Below are positions 1 through 5,691 of a stretch of 7,249 bases of DNA, in pieces; the stretch's first letter is position 1, and every line of letters starts with the position of its first letter. The notes beneath the pieces were generated by a model that worked only from the letters and a program-made list of their open reading frames with translations, was not told the DNA's origin and ran no database searches. Source of the stretch: Acidimicrobiales bacterium (GTDB taxonomy: Bacteria > Actinomycetota > Acidimicrobiia > Acidimicrobiales > Acidimicrobilacustridaceae); the NCBI GenBank assembly GCA_023264135.1, contig JALQSZ010000077.1, forward strand, positions 1-7,249, read 5' to 3'. A program made the translations under genes and the position numbers.

Positions 1-479
1 GAACGCTGCTTTCCTCGGAAGGTCGGGATGGCACAAAACCCACACGCACGATCACAGCCTTCGGCGACCTTGACATAGGCCCACGGCGACGCCGACTTCG
101 GCCTTGGAAGATTCAGCAAATCAAACGGAGAGGTTTTCGAACCTCGGGTGGACCCAAGCGTGACCGGAACACCGAATCCCGCAACGGAATCAATTTCGGG
201 AAGCGCGTCGGCGAGTTCATCGCCGTAGCGCTCCGCCATACAACCGGTGACCACGAGTCGAGCACCAGGAGCGCGCACCGAGTCGAGTCCGAGAATCGTG
301 TCGATTGATTCCTGTCGCGCCTGTTCAACGAATGCACAGGTGTTGACCACCACAACATCGGCAGCGTCAGGTGAATCGGCCGGCACCAAACCGTCGGCCA
401 GCATCGTCCCGACCAACTTGTCGGAGTCGACCTCGTTCTTGGGACAGCCGAGTGTCTCGATCCAGAAACTCTCGGTCAT
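1..479 (-). CDS. rimO: Ribosomal protein S12 methylthiotransferase RimO (3' part lies outside the window)
   Basis: RimO is a cytoplasmic radical-SAM enzyme that adds a methylthio group to a conserved aspartate of ribosomal protein S12. Only the first 159 codons are present; the gene leaves the left edge in frame. The N-terminal UPF0004 domain carries its three cluster cysteines in RimO-like contexts: C12 in LGCPKNEVDSD, C48 in NTCAFVEQA and C80 in TGCMAERY. The radical-SAM C-x3-C-x2-C motif follows at C142, C146 and C149 (EGCDRACGFCAIP). The LGCPKN, QESIDTI and FRGKQRS wording favours RimO over its tRNA-modifying relative MiaB. The TRAM domain would lie outside the window. The ATG at 479 starts 16 bases after the ftsK stop, so the two genes are probably cotranscribed; only a weak purine stretch (GATGAG) precedes it. 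An earlier ATG at 487 is out of frame and stops after three codons. Confidence 0.95.
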   Translation of the reverse strand, partial: MTESFWIETLGCPKNEVDSDKLVGTMLADGLVPADSPDAADVVVVNTCAFVEQARQESIDTILGLDSVRAPGARLVVTGCMAERYGDELADALPEIDSVAGFGVPVTLGSTRGSKTSPFDLLNLPRPKSASPWAYVKVAEGCDRACGFCAIPTFRGKQR

Positions 480-495
480 TTGCTCATCGTAGGCG

Positions 496-2997
496 TCAGT
501 CCGCGCCGTCGAGTTCCTCGGGAGTCATGAGAACGGTGCGAGCCTTCGAGCCCTCCGACGGACCGACGACGCCGCGTTGTTCAAGGAGATCCATGAGGCG
601 GCCAGCTCGAGCGAATCCGACTCGGAGTTTGCGCTGCAGCATCGAGGTCGAACCAAGTTGCGAACGAACCACGAGTTCCATGGCTTGTCCCAAAAGATCG
701 TCGTCGTCATCGTCACCGCCGGCCATACCGCCAGCGCTGCTGCCCGTGGAGGATTCTTCGCTTCCCTGCACGGTGTCGTCGTAGGTGACATCGGGCGACT
801 GCTGACGCCATGCGGCCACAACCGCGCGCACTTCGTCTTCGGTGACCCATGCACCCTGAATTCGTTGCGCAATGCTCGATGATGGGCCAAGCAACAACAT
901 GTCGCCTCGTCCAAGAAGTTTTTCCGCGCCACCTTGATCGAGGATGACTCGAGAGTCGGCCAAGCTCGACACAGCGAATGCAAGACGCGCAGGAACGTTG
1001 GCCTTGATCACGCCGGTAATGACGTTGACCGAAGGACGCTGCGTCGCGATCACCAAGTGGATGCCCACGGCGCGCGCCATCTGCGCGATTCGACAGATCG
1101 ACTCTTCGACATCGCGTGCAGCAACCATCATGAGGTCGTTGAGCTCGTCGACCACCACAAGGATGTACGGCAGTCGGTGATACTCGATTCCCATTTCGGG
1201 CTGGTCGATTACTTCGCCACGGTCGTAGGCCGCGTTGTATCCGTCGATATCGCGGAAGCCGACATCGGAGAGGAGGTCGTAGCGACGCTCCATTTCCTTC
1301 ACGGTCCAGGAAAGCGCGTTTGCTGCCTTCTTTGGATTCGTGACGACCTGCGTCAGCAAATGCGGAAGTCGGTTGTACTGACCAAGTTCGACGCGCTTGG
1401 GGTCGATGAGGATGAGCCGCACCTGATCAGGCGTTGAACGCATGAGGATCGAGGTGAGCAGCGAGTTGATGCACGACGACTTACCGGCACCGGTGGCACC
1501 AGCAATGAGGATGTGCGGCATCTTCGAAAGGTCGGCAAGAACGGACCGACCGTTGATGTCGCGACCGATCGCAACTTCAAGCGGATTCTTCGCCGCTTTC
1601 GCTTCAGGAGAAGCGAGGATGTCGCCGACGGCAACCAATTGACGGTTGTCGTTCGGAACTTCAACACCAATGGCTTGTTTGCCAGGAATGGGCGCAAGAA
1701 TTCGCACGTCGGGAGACGCCATTGCATACGCAATGTCTTTGTGAAGGCTTGTGACCTTTGAGACCTTGACGCCGGGAAGAAGTTCAAGTTCGTAGCGGGT
1801 CACGGTCGGACCAACGACCATGCCGACAAGCTTTGTCTGCACACCGTGTTCGGCGAGCGCAGATTCGAGCAGACGACCGCGGTCTTCCACCATCTTCTTG
1901 TCGACCTGCTGCGCAACCGAACGGTCGAGCATCTTGAGCGATGGCAACTTCCAGTTGACCTTGCGTTCCTTCGGCAACGGCATGGTGAGCTGCTCAGGTT
2001 TTGCCGGAGGTGCATCGCCGGTCGGAACATGAATATCGAGTTCGTCAGCAACAGGTTCATCGTCGGAACCAGCGACAAAGAGCAGCGAGTCATCATCGAA
2101 CGAATCGGCGGGTTCGCCTTCGGGATCGATGAGTTCGGTGAGCATTGGCTCGGCGTCGTCATCCCAGTCGGTTTCGACCGTCGAACTTCCGTCGTAAAGG
2201 ATCGGCACGATCTCATCGTTCGCTTCTTCGGCTTCGCCTTCTGACTTCAATTCAAAGAGCGAGCCCATACCGCGCTTCATGGCCCCTTGGACGGGCTTCA
2301 CGCCATCGGCGGTTTTCCGCGCCGCGGTGCGCACGGAAACTCCAGTGGCGATGACAAGACCAACAACGATGAGTGCGATGAAGACAAGAGCTGCGCCCCA
2401 CACCGCAAGCGCTTTTTCAAGTGGCGTACCCACAAGCGCACCGATGTAGCCGCCCGCGGCGATGAAATCGTCGAGAGGTGCGCCGAATTCTGGGCGACCT
2501 TTCGACAACTGCAGCAAGCCTGCGACGGCAATAAAGATCAGTGCAACGCCAACGCCAAGACGCCCGGCAGAAAAGCGCGGAGTTCCTTGCGCGTCGCGCG
2601 GGCCGCGCAACAACAACGCGCCACCAACAACGAGGACGGGAGGAAGGAAGACGCGCAATCCTCCAACAAGGGCACCGGCAACCTCTGCTAGTCCGCGGCC
2701 GAGCGGACCAGCGAGGTTGCCGTAGACGCCGAGAGCGGTCAGCAGCCCAAGAGCAACGAGCGCAACCCCCCATACGTCATGACCATGACCTGCAAATGCT
2801 TCACGAACCGGACCAGGAGCCGAACGTCGCGCTGCAGCCGCTGACCGGCCCTTGGGCGCGCCAGTTCCTCGCTTGGCTGCGGGCTTCTTGGCGGTGGATT
2901 TCTTGGCGGGCGCTTTGCGCGCCGATGACGACCGGGATCCGGCTTTTGCCGAGGATTTGGTGGTCGATCGTTTCGGAGGACTCTGTTTTGTGGCCAC
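496..2997 (-). CDS. ftsK: DNA translocase FtsK/SpoIIIE
   Basis: FtsK is a septum-located, ATP-driven DNA pump that clears and aligns chromosome termini during division. From the GTG at 2997 it has 833 residues. It starts with a Lys/Ala/Ser-rich basic tail (about 1-62), followed by four hydrophobic membrane segments (about 76-97, 106-130, 145-165, 195-218) and an acidic Asp/Glu-rich linker (about 250-325). Then comes the motor: Walker A GATGAGKS at 500-507, Walker B with DELND at 617-621, ATQRPS at 651-656 and DSRVILD at 681-687. After a six-Asp run at 762-767, the C-terminal winged-helix gamma domain (about 766-829, with STSMLQRKLRVGFARAGRLMD) would read orientation sequences. The open frame extends to an ATG at 3060, but that codon has no Shine-Dalgarno. 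The GTG has AGGAA 11 bases upstream and gives an (M)ATK start usual in this family. If 3060 is used, 21 residues are added. rimO follows 16 bases downstream. Confidence 0.96.
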   Translation of the reverse strand: MATKQSPPKRSTTKSSAKAGSRSSSARKAPAKKSTAKKPAAKRGTGAPKGRSAAAARRSAPGPVREAFAGHGHDVWGVALVALGLLTALGVYGNLAGPLGRGLAEVAGALVGGLRVFLPPVLVVGGALLLRGPRDAQGTPRFSAGRLGVGVALIFIAVAGLLQLSKGRPEFGAPLDDFIAAGGYIGALVGTPLEKALAVWGAALVFIALIVVGLVIATGVSVRTAARKTADGVKPVQGAMKRGMGSLFELKSEGEAEEANDEIVPILYDGSSTVETDWDDDAEPMLTELIDPEGEPADSFDDDSLLFVAGSDDEPVADELDIHVPTGDAPPAKPEQLTMPLPKERKVNWKLPSLKMLDRSVAQQVDKKMVEDRGRLLESALAEHGVQTKLVGMVVGPTVTRYELELLPGVKVSKVTSLHKDIAYAMASPDVRILAPIPGKQAIGVEVPNDNRQLVAVGDILASPEAKAAKNPLEVAIGRDINGRSVLADLSKMPHILIAGATGAGKSSCINSLLTSILMRSTPDQVRLILIDPKRVELGQYNRLPHLLTQVVTNPKKAANALSWTVKEMERRYDLLSDVGFRDIDGYNAAYDRGEVIDQPEMGIEYHRLPYILVVVDELNDLMMVAARDVEESICRIAQMARAVGIHLVIATQRPSVNVITGVIKANVPARLAFAVSSLADSRVILDQGGAEKLLGRGDMLLLGPSSSIAQRIQGAWVTEDEVRAVVAAWRQQSPDVTYDDTVQGSEESSTGSSAGGMAGGDDDDDDLLGQAMELVVRSQLGSTSMLQRKLRVGFARAGRLMDLLEQRGVVGPSEGSKARTVLMTPEELDGAD

Positions 2998-3008
2998 AGG
3001 CGTACGCG

Positions 3009-3013
3009 TTCCT
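3009..3013 (-). promoter_or_regulatory. Candidate Shine-Dalgarno deciding the ftsK start
   Basis: AGGAA on the minus strand lies 11 bases before the GTG at 2997. No comparable purine motif precedes the upstream in-frame ATG at 3060 (the preceding bases read CACCGATGTCCG). The spacing is on the long side, so this is modest support for GTG 2997 as the true start. Confidence 0.4.
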
Positions 3014-3044
3014 GACGTGGCCCCTTCTCCGCTCGCCGCCCATG

Positions 3045-3050
3045 AGGTTA
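3045..3050 (-). promoter_or_regulatory. Possible -10 element for ftsK-rimO
   Basis: TAACCT on the minus strand fits the actinobacterial TANNNT -10 pattern and would place transcription start near 3038, about 40 bases before the GTG at 2997. If real, it lies inside the longer ATG-3060 reading frame and argues against that start. No convincing -35 element is seen at 17-19 bases, so the call rests on one short match. Confidence 0.25.
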
Positions 3051-3124
3051 CCCAAACCATCGGACATCGGTGCGGATAAGTCCGATCTCACCCGTCCAGC
3101 CCCGGATTTCGGCCACTCGGGCAG

Positions 3125-3130
3125 TAGCGT
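3125..3130 (+). promoter_or_regulatory. Possible -10 element for the lipase gene
   Basis: TAGCGT fits TANNNT and would start transcription near 3137, giving a leader of about 21 bases that includes the strong ribosome binding site at 3146-3151. The -35 region (around 3102-3107) does not resemble TTGACA. The 97 to 160 bases between the divergent genes hold no clear operator palindrome or riboswitch. Confidence 0.25.
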
Positions 3131-3145
3131 TCCCGCATCAGGGGG

Positions 3146-3151
3146 AAAGGA
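3146..3151 (+). promoter_or_regulatory. Ribosome binding site of the lipase gene
   Basis: AAAGGA, preceded by a run of five G, ends six bases before the ATG at 3158. It is the clearest Shine-Dalgarno in the window and fixes the start of the lipoprotein gene. Confidence 0.7.
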
Positions 3152-3157
3152 CCACCA

Positions 3158-4402
3158 ATGGCCATCAAGCGCTCACTCGCCATTTTGCTCGCCGCCGTCC
3201 TCGGACTGGCAGCACTTGGCTGTTCATCGGATAAGCAGAGTTCCTCACCATCGTCGACCGTGGTGACCAAAGATTCCCCCGATCTCCCCGACTTCTATGG
3301 CGTCCCCGACCCACTGCCCGCGGGCAAACCCGGACAGCTCATCAATTCTGAAGCGGTCGATGCGCCTGGCCTCAACGGTTCGATGTCACGAGTGATGTAC
3401 CACTCGACCACCATCACTGGTCAAGACATTCCGGTGACCGGACTCATCCTCATTCCCAAAGGCACCGCGCCGAGTGGTGGATGGCCCGTCATTTCGTGGG
3501 CGCACGGCACCACCGGCATTGCCGATGCATGTGCACCGTCGCTCAAGCCCGCTGAATTCGTGACAATGGCCAATGGTTTGCTCGATGCGGGCTACCTCGT
3601 TGTTGCAACGGATTATGAAGGACTTGGAACTCCCGGTCGTCACCCATACATCGTGGGTGAGAGTGAAGCGCACGGCGTCCTCGACATCGTGCGCATGGCA
3701 CAGACCTTCCCGAATGCGAACGCGTCGAAGCGCTTTGTTGTTTGGGGTCATTCGCAAGGTGGGCATGCAGCGATGTACACCGGACACATTGCGAAGACCT
3801 ACGCCCCTGACATTGAACTTGTTGCCGATGTTGCTGGCGCTCCCCCGTCGCAGTTGTTGCTTGTGAACGCCGCTCTTCAACAAAGCCCGTTCAAGCACTA
3901 CATCGCAATGGTGGCGGCCGCGATGAACGCGGCGTACGGCGACCAAAAGGCCGATCTCAATCAGGTGCTCACTGCAGAAGGCATTGCCTTCCTCGAGAAC
4001 ATGGACACCAAGTGCAGCAGCGATCTCGGTAAAGCCGCCGCCGGCCTCGACTTTGCGAAATTGCAGAAGGCGGATCCGGCATCGGTTCCTTCGTGGAACC
4101 AACTGCTGAAAGACAATGATCCAGGCAACTTCACGGCACCGATTCCAGCGCCGCTTCTCATCATTCATGGTGGGAACGACGAACAGATCCCGGTCGTTTC
4201 TTCCGCGGCGTTGTTCGATCAGTTGTGCAAGATCGGCCAGGTGGAACAACGCTGGGTCTTCGCGGGTCAATCGCATGCCGGCGTGATCGCACCATCGTTT
4301 AGTTCGATGGTGACATGGATCGGCGATCGCTTCGCAGGCAAGGCCATGCCCGACCCAATTGCACCTGAAGGTGCGGTCGTGCAGTCCTGCCCGAACAGCT
4401 AA
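3158..4402 (+). CDS. Exported lipoprotein, secretory-lipase-family alpha/beta hydrolase
   Basis: This is a 414-residue serine hydrolase, probably anchored outside the membrane. The N-terminus is a lipoprotein signal: basic MAIKR, a hydrophobic core and LAALGC, with C22 as the lipid-bearing residue. The lipobox is imperfect, with Ala rather than Leu at -3. A Ser/Thr/Pro-rich linker follows. The fold shows HGTTG at 116-120 (oxyanion region), DYEGLGTPG at 152-160, the nucleophile elbow GHSQGG with S199, the acid D341 in HGGNDEQIP, and H373 in GQSHAG, which together form a full catalytic triad. The HGTTGIADACAPS wording and triad spacing match the secretory lipase (LIP) family, whose members cleave lipid esters. 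The real substrate cannot be read from sequence; another esterase activity is equally possible. Cysteines at 125, 286, 357 and 411 could form disulfides. It is transcribed divergently from ftsK and convergently with bsaP, which its stop codon overlaps, so no operon partner is visible. Confidence 0.9.
   Translation: MAIKRSLAILLAAVLGLAALGCSSDKQSSSPSSTVVTKDSPDLPDFYGVPDPLPAGKPGQLINSEAVDAPGLNGSMSRVMYHSTTITGQDIPVTGLILIPKGTAPSGGWPVISWAHGTTGIADACAPSLKPAEFVTMANGLLDAGYLVVATDYEGLGTPGRHPYIVGESEAHGVLDIVRMAQTFPNANASKRFVVWGHSQGGHAAMYTGHIAKTYAPDIELVADVAGAPPSQLLLVNAALQQSPFKHYIAMVAAAMNAAYGDQKADLNQVLTAEGIAFLENMDTKCSSDLGKAAAGLDFAKLQKADPASVPSWNQLLKDNDPGNFTAPIPAPLLIIHGGNDEQIPVVSSAALFDQLCKIGQVEQRWVFAGQSHAGVIAPSFSSMVTWIGDRFAGKAMPDPIAPEGAVVQSCPNS
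4399..4402. other. Four-base tail-to-tail overlap of the lipase and bsaP stop codons
   Basis: The plus-strand bases CTAA contain the lipase stop TAA (4400-4402), and on the minus strand the bsaP stop TAG (4401-4399). There is therefore no intergenic space or terminator between the convergent genes, and each transcript must end inside, or run antisense to, the other gene unless terminated by a factor such as Rho. Confidence 0.8.
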
Positions 4403-4578
4403 AGCTGAAGTTCCCCATGGTCGCGACAGGCGGCCTCATAGCCAGCGGTATGCACCTTCACACGAAGACGGCGTCCGCATTCTGGACAGAATCGAGGCGG
4501 ATCAAGTTCGCGCCGACACTCGATAGCTGGATGTTGCGCGGTCGCAGTGCCGCACCAACGGCAATACGCATCGGGCAC
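4399..4578 (-). CDS. bsaP: Biotin synthase auxiliary protein BsaP (small cysteine-rich protein)
   Basis: This 59-residue frame opens with GTG at 4578, two bases after the bioB stop (TGA-AC-GTG), and ends with TAG at 4399-4401. Its pattern is C-x2-C (C6, C9: YCRWCG), C21, C-x2-C (C31, C34: PPRFCPECGRR), then C51 in ACRDHG. This order, the PPRFCPECGRR core and the place directly behind bioB match BsaP, the product of M. tuberculosis rv1590. BsaP is known to be required there for BioB to turn dethiobiotin into biotin, and its homologs accompany bioB in many actinobacteria. The protein is short compared with my memory of the mycobacterial one (about 80 residues). The frame upstream holds no ATG, GTG or TTG before a TAA near 4674-4676 inside bioB, so GTG 4578 is the only conventional start. 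No good Shine-Dalgarno is seen, so translation is probably coupled to bioB. An unrelated zinc ribbon is the alternative reading, but context makes it unlikely. Confidence 0.85.
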   Translation of the reverse strand: MPDAYCRWCGTATAQHPAIECRRELDPPRFCPECGRRLRVKVHTAGYEAACRDHGELQL

Positions 4579-4580
4579 GT

Positions 4581-5648
4581 TCAGATGGCTTTCGACAACG
4601 CGCCGATCGGCATCTGAAGATCGGAAAGCATCTGCAGATCTTCTTCTGGCGAACGACCCAGAGTCGTCAGATAGTTACCAACGATGAGCGCGTTGATCCC
4701 AGAGGTGAGGCCGAGCGCCTGTAGTTCGCGCAGTGTGACTTCACGGCCTCCGGCATACCGAAGAATGACTGACGGAAGTCCGAGGCGGAACAACGAGATC
4801 CAGCGAATCGCTTCAAGTGGTTCGGTAAGCGGGAGTCCGGCAAAGGGAGTTCCCGGTCGAGGATTGAGGAAGTTGAGCGGAACTTCTGCGGGGTCAACTG
4901 CGCGCAATTGACCAATGAGTTCAATGCGCTGATCGACGGACTCGCCCATTCCGAGAAGTACGCCGCAGCACAGTTCCATTCCCTGTTCACGAACCAGTTG
5001 GCAGGTATCGAAACGTTCTGCCCACGTATGCGTGGTCACAACGTTTTCGAAGAACGACTCTGCGGTTTCGAGGTTGTGGTTGTATCGATGCACACCCACA
5101 TCGGCGAAACGTTTTGCTTGTTCTTCGGTGACGATGCCCGCGCTCACTGCAACGTTGATTCCGACTTCGTCCTGCACCAGCGGAACGAGTTCGCAAATGC
5201 GATCCATGGTTCGTTCGTCGGGGCCACGAATTGCCAACACAATGCAGAACTCGGTTGCGCCAAGTGCCGCGGTTTCGCGCGCGGCAGCGAGCACATCAGC
5301 GGTGTCGAGGAACGGCATCGCCTGAACGGGCGACTCGAACTTCGCCGACTGACTACAGAAGTGGCAATCCTCTGGGCAACCACCGGTCTTCGCCGAAAGG
5401 ATGCCTTCGACCTCGACCGTGTCGCCGCACCACTCAAGACGAACCTCGTGGGCGAGCGATGCGAGAGCGGGTACGGCCGAATCGGGAACATCGGCGAGAG
5501 CGGTGAGTTCGTCGAGAGTCAACTGGCGACGCTCGTCGAGCAACGCAACTCCCGCTGCTCGAATCGCTGCACGGGCAGCCTCGGGCGTGAGGCGCTCACG
5601 AACTTCAGGGGAGAATTTTGGAGTTAGTGCGACGGGCACATCAGGCAT
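4581..5648 (-). CDS. bioB: Biotin synthase BioB
   Basis: BioB is the cytoplasmic radical-SAM enzyme that inserts sulfur into dethiobiotin, the last step of biotin synthesis. The 355-residue product has the SAM-cluster motif C-x3-C-x2-C at C91, C95 and C98 ([12 protein letters not shown]), YNHNLET at 189-195, GMGE at 233-236 and the arginine R297 in LRYAGGRE (E. coli Arg260). For the sulfur-donating [2Fe-2S] cluster, C135 matches E. coli Cys97 and C227 matches Cys188. The position of Cys128 is Ala or Val (A167/V168), and C228 is an extra adjacent cysteine. About 40 more N-terminal residues precede the SAM motif than in E. coli; [23 protein letters not shown] resembles actinobacterial forms. 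It starts 43 bases after the RNase J stop and is coupled to bsaP. The ATG at 5648 has no Shine-Dalgarno but sits seven bases after a TACCCT box. No BioQ- or BirA-like operator was recognised upstream. Confidence 0.97.
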   Translation of the reverse strand: MPDVPVALTPKFSPEVRERLTPEAARAAIRAAGVALLDERRQLTLDELTALADVPDSAVPALASLAHEVRLEWCGDTVEVEGILSAKTGGCPEDCHFCSQSAKFESPVQAMPFLDTADVLAAARETAALGATEFCIVLAIRGPDERTMDRICELVPLVQDEVGINVAVSAGIVTEEQAKRFADVGVHRYNHNLETAESFFENVVTTHTWAERFDTCQLVREQGMELCCGVLLGMGESVDQRIELIGQLRAVDPAEVPLNFLNPRPGTPFAGLPLTEPLEAIRWISLFRLGLPSVILRYAGGREVTLRELQALGLTSGINALIVGNYLTTLGRSPEEDLQMLSDLQMPIGALSKAI

Positions 5649-5654
5649 GGCGCA

Positions 5655-5660
5655 AGGGTA
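5655..5660 (-). promoter_or_regulatory. Candidate -10 element for a leaderless bioB-bsaP transcript
   Basis: TACCCT (pattern TANNNT) on the minus strand is followed by exactly six bases and then the bioB ATG, so the predicted first transcribed base would be the A of the start codon. This spacing is the usual mark of leaderless genes in actinobacteria, and it agrees with the absence of a Shine-Dalgarno. A weak -35 candidate (TTCGCC) lies 18 bases further up. Confidence 0.4.
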
Positions 5661-5691
5661 CGCGGCGGAACCCCTAGTGGCGAAAGCCGGC

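Noticed and set aside
1..479. MiaB (tRNA i6A37 methylthiotransferase) as the identity of the left-edge gene
   Set aside because: The LGCPKNEVDSD, QESIDTI and AEGCDRACGFCAIP contexts fit RimO better, and the place directly behind ftsK is usual for rimO in actinobacteria.
2541..3266. 241-codon plus-strand frame running from antisense ftsK into the lipase start
   Set aside because: It overlaps the ftsK membrane region on the opposite strand and the lipase N-terminus out of frame, and its composition (Arg/Gln/Trp-rich) is typical of a shadow frame.
3386..4276. 296-codon minus-strand open frame opposite the lipase gene
   Set aside because: It is fully antisense to a gene with an intact catalytic triad and signal peptide, with no domain of its own and no ribosome binding site.
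4417..4617. 66-codon plus-strand frame downstream of the lipase
   Set aside because: It is antisense to bsaP and the end of bioB. The minus-strand reading has the conserved cysteine pattern, so the plus-strand one is the shadow.
4908..5627. 239-codon plus-strand open frame opposite bioB
   Set aside because: It is antisense to a complete BioB with all radical-SAM motifs. The translation shows no family resemblance.
5649..5691. Biotin-responsive operator (BioQ or BirA type) upstream of bioB
   Set aside because: I looked for a palindrome of either type in the 43-base gap and saw none. Only the 8-base AGCCGGCT palindrome is present, which matches neither.
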